DNA of 64,000 bases from Ceratodon purpureus (Eukaryota; Streptophyta; Bryopsida; Pseudoditrichales; Ditrichaceae). The stretch covers positions 12,615,594 through 12,679,593 of the forward strand of contig CM026431.1 in assembly GCA_014871385.1 (NCBI GenBank), read 5' to 3'. The translations under genes were made by a program, and so were the position numbers. The notes beneath the pieces are model-generated. The model was not told the origin of the DNA and ran no database searches. It saw nothing but the letters and a program-made list of their open reading frames with translations. Below, one piece after another: positions 14,143-27,359 of the stretch (the first letter of the stretch is position 1; every line of letters starts with the position of its first letter).

Positions 14143-16898
14143 GTTACTTCCAGCTAGGATCGATCTAGTAAGGTAGGTTGGAACAAGATTCTGGTATGGT
14201 GCTTATAATTAGATCATGCGTAGTTTTGGGATGTGAATATTGCTCAATTCTGAGCTAGGTGAACTTTTGTTATGCCTGGCTACTTGGATTGAGAAGTGTA
14301 AGGTAGAAATTAGTCGACTGCAAAAGGGTTGGCTCTTCCCTCACTTTTATTTAGAGGGTTCCAGATCTCGAATTGTGAGGCCTAAAGGAGGCATTTAGTG
14401 TTGACTGATGGACCACTTTTGAGAGTTTTTATTGTTGGAAGTTCTCAATGCCAGTTCGTCAATTCATTATTATCAGGAGCGACTTGCGTTTTGTGAGCAT
14501 TATCGATGAAGAGTGTGAGAACATCTTGGATATTTTGCTAGAATTGATAATCTTAGAAGCGCTCAAACAGCTCATTGACCTGCATGCTACTCTATACTTA
14601 TGGCGTTCTCAGATCTTCTCGGGTTCTCAAAACGTCGGATTGCACAAGTGAGCATATGAGGGTCACCTCCGTTCTGTGCACGAACTCGGAGTTCAGAAGC
14701 TTAACACTCCATATCAATAACTGGTGCAAAGTTTAGCGTGTGGGATAATGTTGTGCTGTGCATATTAGAATTCCAAGATGTGACATCGAGTTCATACTTT
14801 CATACCACTCAACATGGATAATGAGCTAGACCTTGAGGGAGAGTAATTTGCGATCAACATTGCATTCAATTAACGTGTTAAACGAGAATAAGGAATAATA
14901 GGTTTTACATTCCAGCTTTTTCAAAAATTTCCATGGATATTAAATTCGGTGTTTGGGTGTAGCTCTCTTGGCTCTCTCCTCTTCTCTCCTATCACATGCT
15001 TGTTAAACTACTCTTGATTTACTCCATGGAGTATCTCCCCTTTTGTATGGCTATAGGAACTTGAAGTTCTTAGTTATCACTTTGAATAATCTTGTTAGCA
15101 ATTGGCAATCATGCTAATATACTAAAATCATATGGGCTTGGAATAATTAATATAATGAAGCTTCTAGTTTTTGAAGTGAACATAAAGAACTTGATTACAA
15201 GAGAATCTGTAACTTAGCAATTAAACTGTAGAGTTATTTGTAAAGACATCCAATATTTGACTTCAATATCAGAAGTTTTGATTAAACATCATCTTGTTTC
15301 TTCACTGAAAATAGGGTATAGACTATAGACATAGGAGAGCTTGGTGGTCTCCAAACTCAAGAAAAATTAGTATTCAAAGATGAAATGACCGCTACATTAG
15401 TTTTCATAGACCTTAGAGAGTACCAAGCTCCTATACACCCAATATAGTAAGAACACTTAAGATTTTCTTTTCATTTTACCTATTTTGAAAAAAAAATAAT
15501 GATACAATAAAGCCAAATTTGTTATATCTTCTAGAAACTCAAGGTGACTTTAAAGATAACTTTCATTTTAAAAAAAATATTATTGAGATTTGCTATAAAA
15601 GCCACTTTTAAAGCATTTTTGTTTGCTAGACAACATACTTGGTGTGAAAAAAATACACAAATAGAAAGTAGAAAAAATCATAGATAATATGGACAAAATA
15701 TTCATTCAAGACAAAAATACATAGAGAATTCCCTTTCTATCCATGTTCACTATGAAAAGAAGATTGTACATTCAAAGTATGGATGAATGTAAGAATGTTT
15801 AGTTCCAGTGGGAGAGCACAATAAAGTGGACCACAAAGTGCAACATGTGATCACGAGGATGTGAATATGAAATGTGCTGTTTTCTAAAGCTCAAAGCTGA
15901 TTTTGAGCATTTCCGTGTAATTTTTGAGCATTTTAGTCACTTTTAGTGGTATCATAAGTGATCCCACACGTATCTACATTAAGAGAACATATTCAATTGA
16001 AACTTAATTTGACCGCTAGTTCTAAATTATGAAAATGAACTTTTCCAAAATCTTAATTTCTTCATTTGGTGGCCTATGTTGTCTTTAGAAGATGTTTTTC
16101 CAAATTTAAAAAACAATCTTTGGTGTAAAAAAACTCACAAAAAGTACCGCAAAAGTAACCCTCTTCAAAAAACATCCTTGCACTACTTTTAGAACCCTAA
16201 ACCAATTATTGAGTATATGAATTGACTATTTTAGAATACCTTTCAAACATATAAAGGGCACCAGTGACTCCTCCGAAAGTGATTTTTAGATAGTTTTTTG
16301 TTCTTTTCTAGCCATTTTTCCAAATGACTGCATTCACTTTGCTTTTGAAGCCTTCATTCAATAACTTTAAAGTGTCTAGTTTGCATGAAACTTTTTTAAG
16401 TTGTAGAAAAATAAGTTGAGAATCTATATTAACAATTTCTTTTGACTTTAGTAACATCTTTCCATCACTTTTGTTCAATTTTTGCAAAAGGGCTGAAACT
16501 TGAAACTGACAAATCACTTAGCACTATTTTGGTTCACTTTATTGTGCTCCTCTCCTCCAATAATTTTTTTACATTGCACACCAAACATTCAATAAATACA
16601 TAAGAAACAAACTTGATTCCAAGCAAGATTGATAAGCTACAATATATGCTTCGAAAGGAAAAAGAACAAGATCTGTAAATAGCATCATTCCCCATTGACA
16701 AAGGGACAATGGGCCCCTTCAAATTCCTTCAACGACCACTCCAATTTTATTGGATAATCTTTGTAGAATCTATTGAGCAACCTTAAAAATATATTAGATG
16801 CCATCAATAGAAAATAAATCAATTCTTTATACATGCCATCATATAACTTGGGATACGGTACATATTTTCACTTATACAACCCAACACCAAACACAATG
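14143..16898. other. Intergenic region between convergent KCBP and NLR genes
   Basis: This includes the KCBP 3' untranslated region (roughly the first few hundred bases) and then AT-rich DNA with no domain-bearing frame. Short frames at 14448-14651 and 16308-16722 carry no recognisable motif. No RNA gene is seen. Confidence 0.55.
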
Positions 16899-19800
16899 CT
16901 ACCTTGTGGAGAAGAAAGTAAGAAAATGATCAAGGCAGCCACAATGTGCCAGTTGCACATCACCATCTTCGCCCTCTTCTTCAATCTGGTCAATTCTTCT
17001 ATGTTCTTGAGAAATTACTGTGGGTCCACTTCCAGGTTCATTGTCTTCTGGGGCCTTCCAAGGCTCTACTACTAGAACGGTTCCATCACTCATGCCTAAT
17101 GCAATCTGACCTGGCTTCTTAGGATGTGCAGCAATCGCCAGTGGATAGAGGATTGACCTGCAATTCCATTAATTGCAAAGTTATGGGTTCCCCTATTCTT
17201 TAACAAAGAAGAATGAAAACCACTTCAAAGATAAAAACACCTCAAGTGTACTAATGTCATAAAATATTTGACTTGGAACAAAGCTAGTAGCAAATCTATA
17301 GATTAAAATTTCATATTTTTCTTTTGTCATAAGTTAAATAAATCATACAAACATCATTCTAAAAGCTGCTTGAACAGAGAGGGTACTTCTCAGAAAAACC
17401 AAATAATGTAGAATCGATTTTCTAACAATTATCCAACCAACTATATGTTGTTAATTTATAATTGAGCGTATTCACATGTTGTACTGTAATGAATAAAGCA
17501 TCACACAAATCCTATAATAAATTTTATACAATAAATAATTGAAATTTCAGATCACTAAGTTGTATTACTCTACTTAGTCCAGATTTTAAGTCTATCATAT
17601 TGAATTTATTATAATTCTTTCAATTACAAATTAGAATGAAATCTTGTTGATAAATTTTGAAATGGATACATATCTACTTACAACCATAATGATAATCGTC
17701 ATTCTAACAAAAACTGTAAAAATAACCCCAAAACTTGTAAGTACTTTATTCATGATTACATACCCGCTCTCTCCTTGAGGTGTCCGAATGGGTGGGCGAA
17801 TTTCACTAACACGCCGCAAATCATACGCACTGAATTCGTCGACGTAGCCATCTGAAAAGGCGGCATATACACTACGCCCATCACATGAGAAGGTGGCATC
17901 TGTAATTGATGATGTAGAGGAACTTGGTAGAATCCACTGCGAAAAACCACCACAGATCTTATCACACTCTCTTTCGTTCAATCATACACGTCTGCCGGAC
18001 GTTCTACTCAAATTATTATTTCTAACCTACCACTAGAGATTTGCAGAAGATCATATACATGTATAGACCAAACCCTGTGGTCAGATGCGTGAGTCAGTTA
18101 ATTCCAAGCCAAATTACCCTTGGGAACAATATGATACGTAATGGATGTGATTGTAATTGTGATAAATATAACAGAACAATTAAATGCACAAAAGCGCTAA
18201 CCTGGGCAACAGGACGATCCCAGTTCAAAACGTCATACACAGCCAACTGAGACTTGGCAACAGCCAGAAGGCCTCGTTTGTCATTTCGAAATTGAACGCG
18301 GAGGTCCCCCACGCATGGTGTTCTCCGATCAGGTTGTAGAGGCCCAGAATTTAACTGCTGTTTGCTCCACTCCTCTACTTTCCATAGACACATCTGACCG
18401 AAGAGAGATTATGTCAGGAATCATGCCTTACACAAACACCACATCGGATTTGAAAAGTGGTACAATTGTCAAGATTTAAGACTGAAAGTCAAAGCTACAT
18501 TCAAATGAGTAAGTGTAATACTTACCTGAGCATCTGCCCCTAATGATACCAGCACATTGAAAGCTGTGGAGAAAACCAAGCTGATAATTCTCTTCTGATG
18601 GCCCTCTAACGTGCACAGCACCTGCAAAGGATACAAGAGCGATAATCAAGCCACACACGATCCATTTGGACGTAAATTAGAAACCTAGAAGTATGGAGCA
18701 AAAATATAGATAAGAGGTGCACCAGGTGATCAGAAAAGTTGCAGAACATGATAATGAACCTCTTTCAAACGATTATCATAGATCTGGATCGTTGAATCCT
18801 CCATTCCTATGACAATGATGTGTTCCTGGTGAGGATGAAAAGAAAGGCATGTAGCTGCTGACGGTGTTTGGATGGTTGTGTTGATCACCTGAAACAACGT
18901 CACCAACACGTGTTAAGGTAATAGCTGATAACAAATCCTACATCAGAAAGTACTCATCGTTCCAATAGTTATGCCGGTTGGAAAACCTGATACAACAAAT
19001 TCTGCACAAAGTATCAGTCAACGGGTTTCAAAGACAACTTCTCTTATTAAAATCACCTCATAGTTATGTCAATATATCATAACATGATTCTATCAATTTT
19101 GACGGGAAGGATTTACCAATATTCATGTAATCTGAACCTCAATAAGAATTTAAAGTCCGTTAATTTTACAGTATGTGATGATTTAGGTAGCTTTTCTAAG
19201 GGTTAATAACATTTTTAGCTAATACATTGTTTGATCGAATTTCACTGCGCTAACACAGCTTACGACCATTCACAAAACCAATCGCTTCCAAACACAAAGG
19301 ACTTACCTTGGTATTCAATATATGGAATACAAAAACTTCTCCTGAGGCAGCTATCATATGACAGCTATCCCTGAAAAGCGCCATGCAAGACACAACCTCT
19401 CCTGGGCGGTTGTAGTTGATGTCTTTGGTCACCAGTGCACCATTGTCCGGACACCACAAATGCGGAGCAAAGCTCACGGCAGCCTCACAAAATGATTGAT
19501 GGGGAATAGATACATTAGTCAACAATGAAGAAGAAGAAAGACTCTGGCCCCGAAGGGACCGACATGAATATAGTGTTATTCATTCTATTCACTAATCCGA
19601 TGGCCGCTGGACAAAGGATAATGAATCTAAAGCTACTCCCCCCTTTCGAAGGTAGACACTTTTCTACACTAAGTGCCTCTACACTAAGTGCCTTGAAGAC
19701 AACCGACATGTTATCCCCCAAGGTCTTTTTGGTTTCCCATACAACGAGGTCTCAAGACCCCCCACCATAGTTGGGTGGACTATGGTGGTAGGCACCACGT

Positions 19801-20506
19801 TGGCATATGGATTCGAACTCACAATAGTCAACAACGATGTCCAAATTCCAGTTAACAAGTCTTGGCATTTCCTTAGTAGTCATCAACAAACAAATTACTC
19901 ACGAACAAGAATCAGACCATTAATACATGAGAAGCTTGATGTGAGATTTTGTTTCAGAATTAATTGTTGGACAGAGGTTTTGAACAATACAGGGCAGGAT
20001 GAGACAGCTTGGCCTGATAGCTCTCATATTTAAATAATTATGCACAAAACGCCTAATTATGGACTTTTAATCATCCCATCGGCGGGCCACGGACCAAAAT
20101 AGTAGGTTTGTAAAATTTTATTTTAATTTTGTATTCTTTGCATTTTTTGCTCAAAATATGTTGTAATAACCATTTTTTATTTTGACTCTATTTCTGCCAT
20201 AAATTCTACTTTTGGACATCATTAAGTCTAATTTGTGTGAATTTTGTAAAATATGCATTATTCTATAGTATTTATCCTAATTTTTATTTAAACTTTCAAT
20301 GATTTTAAGTTATTTACTACAAGCAATTTATCGGCGGATGAGCTGACTACGAATTATGGACTTTAAAAAGTCTACAATTACTTAAATTCTATCTCTAGTG
20401 TGAGTTCTGCAAATACCTCGTTTTCCCAGTCCCAGCGCTTGTGCAGACCATTTGACGTAATCGCTACCAATGAATCACCAGCATCGGAATAGATAAGCGA
20501 AATGAC
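16899..20506 (-). other. Second TOPLESS-like WD40 module of the NLR fusion
   Basis: Seven exons (90, 177, 129, 96, 192, 173 and 259 nt) mirror the first module. Three exon lengths are identical (90, 192, 173) and the other shared ones differ by multiples of three. Landmarks are HKRWDWENE, FAPHLWCPDNG, GMEDSTIQIYD, GADAQMCLW, DATFSCDGRSVY and LGMSDGTVLV. It ends with an acidic stretch and HCGCLDH before the stop at 16899-16901. Its first intron, about 930 bp, contains a SINE-like insert. Confidence 0.88.
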
Positions 20507-23500
20507 CTGCAGCCACCAGAAAGCAGTCAATCATGTGACTTACTTGAACATAATAAAAGGGTTTGCAAGCTCTTATAACAGTGTTACAAATATAGCCAAA
20601 TCATCAGCTATGACGAATGACTAAGGAACGGTAGAAATAAAGAGCCAGAACTTCTCGACGACCAATTCAGACCTCGTGTAGGGGCAATGTATCTGGTAAT
20701 CTTCTCGACTGGTATTTCTTTTGCATATTAATTTCAACAACCCCCGATTCATCTTTGCTTGTATCTGTTTCGGTGACGCCCCTAGAAGATCCGGAACAAT
20801 CTCCAACTGCACTTGTGAAGAATACACAAGAACAGTAATCGAGACAGCCGCAGCACGCCACATCTGTATCAGGAATTCTGGGCTCTTCGTCCTTCTCGTC
20901 AGCTATCGGGCGATCTTGCACAACTGCTGCAGAAGTTGTCGCTACCCCACTTTCTGATTCTTCGCCTGCTGGGGCTCTCGAGAACTCCAGTACTGTTACG
21001 CTTCCATCGCTCAAGCCCACTGCAAACTGACATGGCTTGTTCGGATGTGCCGCAATCGTCATGGGATAGCTGACTGTTGATCTGTAAATCAGAGGATTAC
21101 ATATTGACGGCTCGTTCTCACTGGAATTATATGATTCTTCTTACCGACACAATTGAAACGAGCCCAGGGCTGAACAAGTCAATATTGTCTCTGGATAAGA
21201 TAACTTACATGATATATAGCAACTCAAGGAATGGTATCAAATATCAGAGTTATGCACATAAACAAGTATGAGTGATGAATTTGAATCATATCAATGCAGA
21301 TTACATACCCACTCACTCCCCGAGGTGGATAAATGGGAAAGGCAAGTCGATTTATAGGCTCTAAATAATGAGCACTCAATACAGCAATGGAACCATCAAC
21401 AAAGCTCGCATAAACAAGCTTGCCATCGCATGAGTAGGTGGCATCTGAAAGTGCTGCTCCGAAAGGACTCTGAGGAACCCACTGCATGAACCCCACCAGT
21501 GATCTTGTCGTTAGGTATTTCGTTTTAGCATGAACGTGTTCAAGATGTCCTAGTAATTTTTCGCTAGTCAATGTCCTAGCTCTACTCTAAGCTACCAACT
21601 TACCATGCATAAATCCGTAGAAGATGCCATGTGCATTTTATAAAATCCTGTTGTTAAGATATGTGACCCGTTTGTTTCAGAGCAATTTTGGTCCACCAAG
21701 AACATATAATGTATGCGAGAAATTTCTAAATATGATACAAGCTAGCAGAGAAAATTGATGAACAAAAGAGCTTACCTTAACAAAAGGAGCACCAAGATTC
21801 TGAAAGTCATACACAACCAACTGAGACCTGCCGACAACCATAAGGTCTCGTCGGGCATTGCGAAATTGAACGCGGATGTCCCCCATGCATGGTGTTCTCC
21901 TATCAGGTTGTAATGGCCCAAACCTTGAGTGTCGTTTGCTCCACTCCTCTAATTTCCAAACACACAACTGAAGAGAAGAGAGATTGTGTTACAACTGATC
22001 ATGACAACAGGATACATAAGGTCAAATACGACACATGAATAGCTGAAAAGAGTCTGGGAGACTTGAATGCAAAGATGCATTCACCGAAACATTGAGTGTA
22101 TACCTGAGCATCGGCTCCCACTGATACAAGCACATTGAAACGTAAGGAGAATCCCAAGCCGGTGATTCTCTTCTGATGGCCTGTCAGAGTGCACACCGCA
22201 TGGAACTGGACACATAGACCATATATTAGGCACAGCTGATCCACCTGGAAGTAAAATGGAAACAAAGAAACAAACAAGGAGCAAAATTGCAGATTAGAGG
22301 GACGCTAGGACCAAACCTGGTAGTGTCCAAGAGCATCGGTAGCATCGTAAATTTGAATTGTTGAATCCTCCATTCCAACAACGACGACTTCTTGAAACTT
22401 GGGATGAAAAGCTAGAGACGTGGCTGCTGATGGTGTTTGGATGGATCGAAAGTGTAGCTGAATTAAAATTATCAACACGTACAACCATAAGAGATGTTGT
22501 TAAATTGAACCCTGATCGAACTAGGCCGGCTATGAGCTCACTAGCTACGACCTTCACACACAACCACTCCCTTGTAAGCAAAAGCAAATATTTACCTCGG
22601 TATCCTCAATCGTATAAACAGAAACCTCTCCTCCTGACGCAGATACCATCTGAAAGTCATTCCAGGCGAGCGCCATGCAGGGCACAACTTCTTCGGGATT
22701 AACCATACCAGTATTGACATTAATCATCCGCACACCTTCGGCAGGTTTCCACAAATGCGGAGCAACACTTACAGTAGCCTGCCACAATCACGAACGAAGC
22801 ACTAAGACTCGGTATTAACTATTAATGAAATCGAATCCAAAAGTAGGAAATGGCATGAAAGGAAAAAAATAAAAAATTGCGCTTCTCTGACAATTTCAAT
22901 AACCTAGTGTTGACAGTATACATTCTTGAATGTGAAAATTACTTAGTCATTTGCTCTTCAGAATATTTGCGCTTTCTGGGGTCACGAAATTTCCTCCGTT
23001 TCCCAAGCATAAACTGATTTGCAAATTTCTAAAATTTTGGACATAATGGCAACTTTTGCTTGATTATTCACAAAACTGACCTTCACTCCACATATGGTAT
23101 TCATCACCAACCGAATTTGTAAACATTGGATTTTGAGCTTGTCAAATTTTCGAAAATTGATATGACCTCTATTTCAAGGTGTTTGCTCTACAAATAAAGC
23201 AATGGAGTGCACAAGAAGACACATTCTTGCTACCTTTGAATACTGCATCACACCTTTCAAGTCTCATGATTACCTCATTTTCCCAATCCCAGCGCTTGTG
23301 CATGCCATCTGATGTAAGTGCCATAATGAAATCACCCGCATTGGAGTAGATAATCCTTGTTATCTGTAGCCACCAGAAAGCCATCAAACAACGATATATC
23401 AACTAGAGAATGTTCAGACGCAGTTCAAGTCACATACATCTGTCAAAACTGTTGCCCAAAAAATGCCTAGAAAGAACGAACTGAGGAACATCGGACAAGC

Positions 23501-26500
23501 CACCCAAGTCAACGAAATTCCAACCTTGTTTGTGGGCAAAGAATCCGGTAAACTTCTCGACCGCCATCCATTTTGCATATCAAATATCTTAGTACCGGAT
23601 TCATCTCTGCTATTATCTGCACTAGTGACATATTTATTGCCATACATGGATTTGGCAGAGCTGAGAAACACCTTAGGACTCTTAAGTTCCCTGACACATT
23701 CATTCAGCACTACTCCACTCTGCTGCAAACGAAGCTCTCGAAGACCCACTGAACCACTCAGATGATCTGGCAGTGCACTCAGACTGCTGCACCCTTGCAG
23801 ATCGAGAATCTCCAATCCATGCAAGGGCACACTCATCATCAAGCTCATCAAGGCTTTACAACCGCACAGCCAAAGCTCTTCCAACCTGGGAAAGTTCCTC
23901 AAATCCGGCAGTTCTTCCAGACTACTACACAGATTGAGCTGAAGATTTGTCAAGGCACGCAAGGGTTTACTGCAAGTTACGCTCTTCAAGGCCCTACATG
24001 AACAAATTGCCGCCACTTTTAACTCAGGAAAAGTACCAATATCTAGTACAGACATATCCGAAAAACCTGAGCATTCCAATCTCTCTAACTTGGTGACTTT
24101 CTGCATATCAGGTAAACTATCCAGTTTATAGCAACCGAGGGCTAGAAGCATTTCCAAAGCGACAAGTCCATCTAGTCCCGGCACCGCTCTCAGCTCTTTG
24201 CAGAACGAGATGTTGAGTTTCTTCAATAATGTCAGCAACCGCAGGCAGGGCACTTTCTTGAGCTCACGACACTCAAACAGATTGAGTTCCTCCAACGCAT
24301 ATAATCCACCCAAACCGGGACACTCTTGTAAGTTAAAACACCCTCTGAGAGACAAGTATCGTAAGTTGCTCAACTTTGAGCTTAAGCCTGCTACAAATTT
24401 GCCACTGTGATGCAAATTAGCTACTCGCAATGATGTCATCATACTAAGATCTGGCAATTTTTCACCGTCAGAAACCACTGCTAATCCTTGGAGCTTTGTC
24501 AAATGCCCGATCTCTTCACAATATCTTGAAGAGGCTTCTGAAAGTGAAACCCAAGACAGAAACACAAGGTTTCTTAACGATCCAAGTCCCACACATTTCG
24601 TCTTGAAATACTTAGCATTCACTTCTAAGCTCTTCAGGTGCTTGAGTCCCCTCAAATCAAATCTTACGGTATTCGGAGGTATAAAGGATTGAATTTCGAG
24701 CTTCAACACTGTGACATTCAGAAAGTCTTTTAAGTGCAGTCTATGCAAGCCTTTCCATCCTTCATTCAAGAAGCACATTCTCCGTAGGTGCTCCCAACAA
24801 CGTCCAGGCGGGCTGACTTCTCTAAGCTCACTGCTTGCTTCCTCCAAGAAAACCCAACGTCGATCTTTAAACTTCCCGACTTTTGATTCTGCCACACAGA
24901 ATTCGTGCCAGAGATCATGCATGACAACTTTAGTCGTCCCGTCACCGATTTTCTCAATAAGGGATTTCCTCTTCAATCCCTCCAACTGCAAAACAACGCT
25001 AAACGTCATTTCAAGGAATTCACAATAACAGATGACAAAGCAATAACAGAATTCTAATTCTCCAATCATCTATTACTTAGAAGTGTCCATGAGCATGAAT
25101 GAACAAGGAGAACTTTGAGAAAGAGAAAGATTAAAATTCAAGAATTTGCTAAGATTTAACTCCAAAACAATGCAGAATCTTACCCGTAGTACCATTTCGT
25201 CAATGTTTACACCATGCACCATACTCAACCAATCAAACAAGTTGTACGAGTCAGTATAGTATTGTTCTATATGTGGGGGAGCCCCACCTGGTATGAATAG
25301 TGCAACATCCATGAACAACATCTGAGCCTTGTCAGGCAAGCTATCAAAACTTGTCCTCAAGATGGAAAAGATGGGATGCTGAGTACCAAACAGCTCCAAC
25401 TCAAATGTCTCAACCTTATTTAGTTGTGCCTTCCATCGGTCTGCATCATATCCAATGCAACCCAACTGCTCACCCAGTACTTTGAGTGCCAAAGGAATGT
25501 AATGGTGACCCACGCCTTTGGAAAAATAACACCGCTCCACACAACTCTTCACAAGCTCCTCGTCCATTTCAATTGTATCGTCTCGCCCACATATTACATG
25601 TTTCAAAAACAAAGATTTTGCCTCACCTTTCTCCAATCCTGGCATTTCTATGCAATTGTGCGCCTCTACATATTGGTGGAGTAGTAATAAAGTGTCTAAA
25701 GAACGTGCTGTCACTATTATCACACTTCCTTTCGCCCATTTCGCTGCAAGATAAGTCTTTGCATTTGTGATGGAGTCTGGATTGTCTGAGACATTATCTA
25801 TCGCCAAAAATACCGCCTCTTGTACAAGATTTCTTTTGAGTTGATCTCGACACTGCAATAACACAAAATTCATCCTAATACTTAACACATCACAAGATTC
25901 TTTTTTCAAAATATAATTTGGAATATTACTGTAGTGGTCAAAATTGATGAAATATTCTTTTAACAAATTGTATTAGCATCTTCTAGTAAATTTCACATCA
26001 AAATAGAATAAAATGGTTGAATGTATGTAATGGACTGTAGTCTAACCTGATCTATTTGTAATCCACCTAAGACCTCATGTCGTTTGTTTGTAAATTTCTT
26101 CAACACTTCGCGCAATAATCCAACTCCATTGTTATTCTCCAACTCTGCATGATGTACTCTACCTTGAAAATCTTGAAAGAGCTCATTGCACATAGCCCTA
26201 CAAATGGTAGTTTTACCAACACCGCCCATTCCATATAAACCAATTACACGAACTCCATTACGGTCTTCATTGATTTTGTTGCGTAAAACCTATAAAACAT
26301 AATATAAAACACAATCAGACAACAAAAAACCAGTCAAATATTCAAACTTAGATAATGACAAATCAAAACTCTAATCCAACAAAAAACCTGAACTGTAATC
26401 AAATTGAATTTCTAAAAACATAGATTCTAATATGATCAAATAAATTTATCATGATCAAGGTCACAAAACACCTTTTACAAAATGTGTTCAATGATGTTAA

Positions 26501-27359
26501 ATCTTTTACCTCACACAGACGCAATTTCCCTTCAACGTGAGAATCATCCCACCTTGTCTCTGGCAAAAGTAACTCGCAAACTGCATCAACAATAAGCTTA
26601 CGAGCTTTTACCTCACCAATACCATTAATGACCAAACTGTTAATTCCCTTCAAAACAGCTAGAGCCCTCTTCCATTCTTCAACACATATTCTCTTGTCTT
26701 CATTGGCCCATTCTTCCCATTGTGATACCCATTGGTTGAGGTTACTTATGTCTACATAATCTTGTCGAGAAATGTGATAAAACACAGGAATAATTTTTAT
26801 TTTGGAATCTGGCTTCTCCAACTCCTTCACCATGGCAACCAACTCAATCATTGGCCACTTTGTCTTTGTGAAAAAATCCTTTGACAGTATCAAGACACCA
26901 ATTTGACACTGTTGGATAGCATCAAATATAAGCTTTACAAACCCCTCCCCAATTGGCAAGCTACTTCGTCGTTTATCAAAGAAAGGGTATCGATCAAATG
27001 TCTCCAAATCCACACATAATTGTTCTGCAAAATCTTTCTGAGCTCCGCTATGGCTGAGAAACACCTTGTGCTTTGGTTCCAGAATGTCATTGCTGTGCCA
27101 AACAATGTTAACAAGCACATTGAGGTTAAGAGGAGCCAAACAAAGATTCCAATCTACTAAGGGAGCATACCAAATGGCCAAACAAGAATTGTTAATATTA
27201 ATGTAAGTCAAATAACAAAGAATTCGTTATTTCAGATATTCACTAGATTTTCAAATCACGTTCCATTTCATTGCAAATGATAAATACTCACCTGTAGGTA
27301 TTTAGGCCACCGCCCACACCATTCTTCTGAAGCGCACCATCGTCAATTTCTGTAGCCAT
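16899..27359 (-). CDS. TIR-NB-ARC-LRR immune receptor fused to two TOPLESS-like WD40 propellers
   Basis: I read 19 exons, in coding order: 27359-27292, 27092-26510, 26289-26047, 25852-25184, 24985-23525, 23363-23274, 22778-22596, 22457-22317, 22205-22104, 21967-21776, 21481-21309, 21081-20673, 20506-20417, 19483-19307, 18888-18760, 18621-18526, 18393-18202, 17936-17764, 17157-16899. The sum is 5,430 nt, 1,809 residues, all junctions in phase. TIR (about 30-170) keeps the putative NADase glutamate (E106 in KWPMIEL). NB-ARC has P-loop GMGGVGKTT (237-245), kinase-2-like FLAIDNV, a GxP-type IPLALKVLG and MHD at 543-545. LRRs run from about 600 to 950 in one exon. That same uninterrupted exon runs on into RSRSLPDSLPTNK, the segment that opens the second propeller of TOPLESS (RLPDTL). 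Modules follow at 1009-1438 and 1439-1809, each with GMEDSTIQIYD, a GHQKRI blade and VSxGADAQ-type motifs. The N-terminal TOPLESS domain and first propeller are absent. Inferred role: intracellular immune receptor with an integrated TOPLESS-like bait or signalling module. Alternative: separate transcripts, which the spanning exons argue against. Confidence 0.92.
19514..19838 (-). mobile_element. Possible SINE-like insertion in an intron of the NLR fusion gene
   Basis: About 310 bp is bracketed by near-identical 13-bp direct repeats (TAGTCAACAATGA at about 19514 and TAGTCAACAACGA at about 19826). Read on the minus strand it opens with GAGTTCGAATCC, a match to the tRNA-type Pol III B box, and ends in a CTTCTTCTT-rich tail. 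No A box is apparent, so a 5'-truncated SINE or another retroposed fragment is possible. Confidence 0.4.
20673..23363 (-). other. First TOPLESS-like WD40 module of the NLR fusion
   Basis: Seven exons (90, 183, 141, 102, 192, 173 and 409 nt) encode one TOPLESS C-terminal-type propeller. Landmark strings are HKRWDWENE, SVAPHLWKPAEG, SASGGEVSVY, GMEDSTIQIYD, GADAQLCVW, DATYSCDGKLVY and AVGLSDGSV; each has a clear counterpart in TOPLESS as I recall it. The last exon (20673-21081) continues without interruption from the end of this propeller through a Cys-rich linker (CCGCLDYCSC) into the opening segment of the second module (SRRLPDTLPL). The two modules are therefore joined inside one exon. Confidence 0.9.

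Noticed and set aside
16899-20506. Separate TOPLESS-like gene next to an NLR
   Set aside because: No start codon region, N-terminal TOPLESS domain or first propeller precedes it, and exon 20673-21081 joins it in frame to module 1.
22358-22702. Plus-strand frame of 114 residues
   Set aside because: It lies antisense to true WD40 exons of the NLR fusion gene and has no motif.
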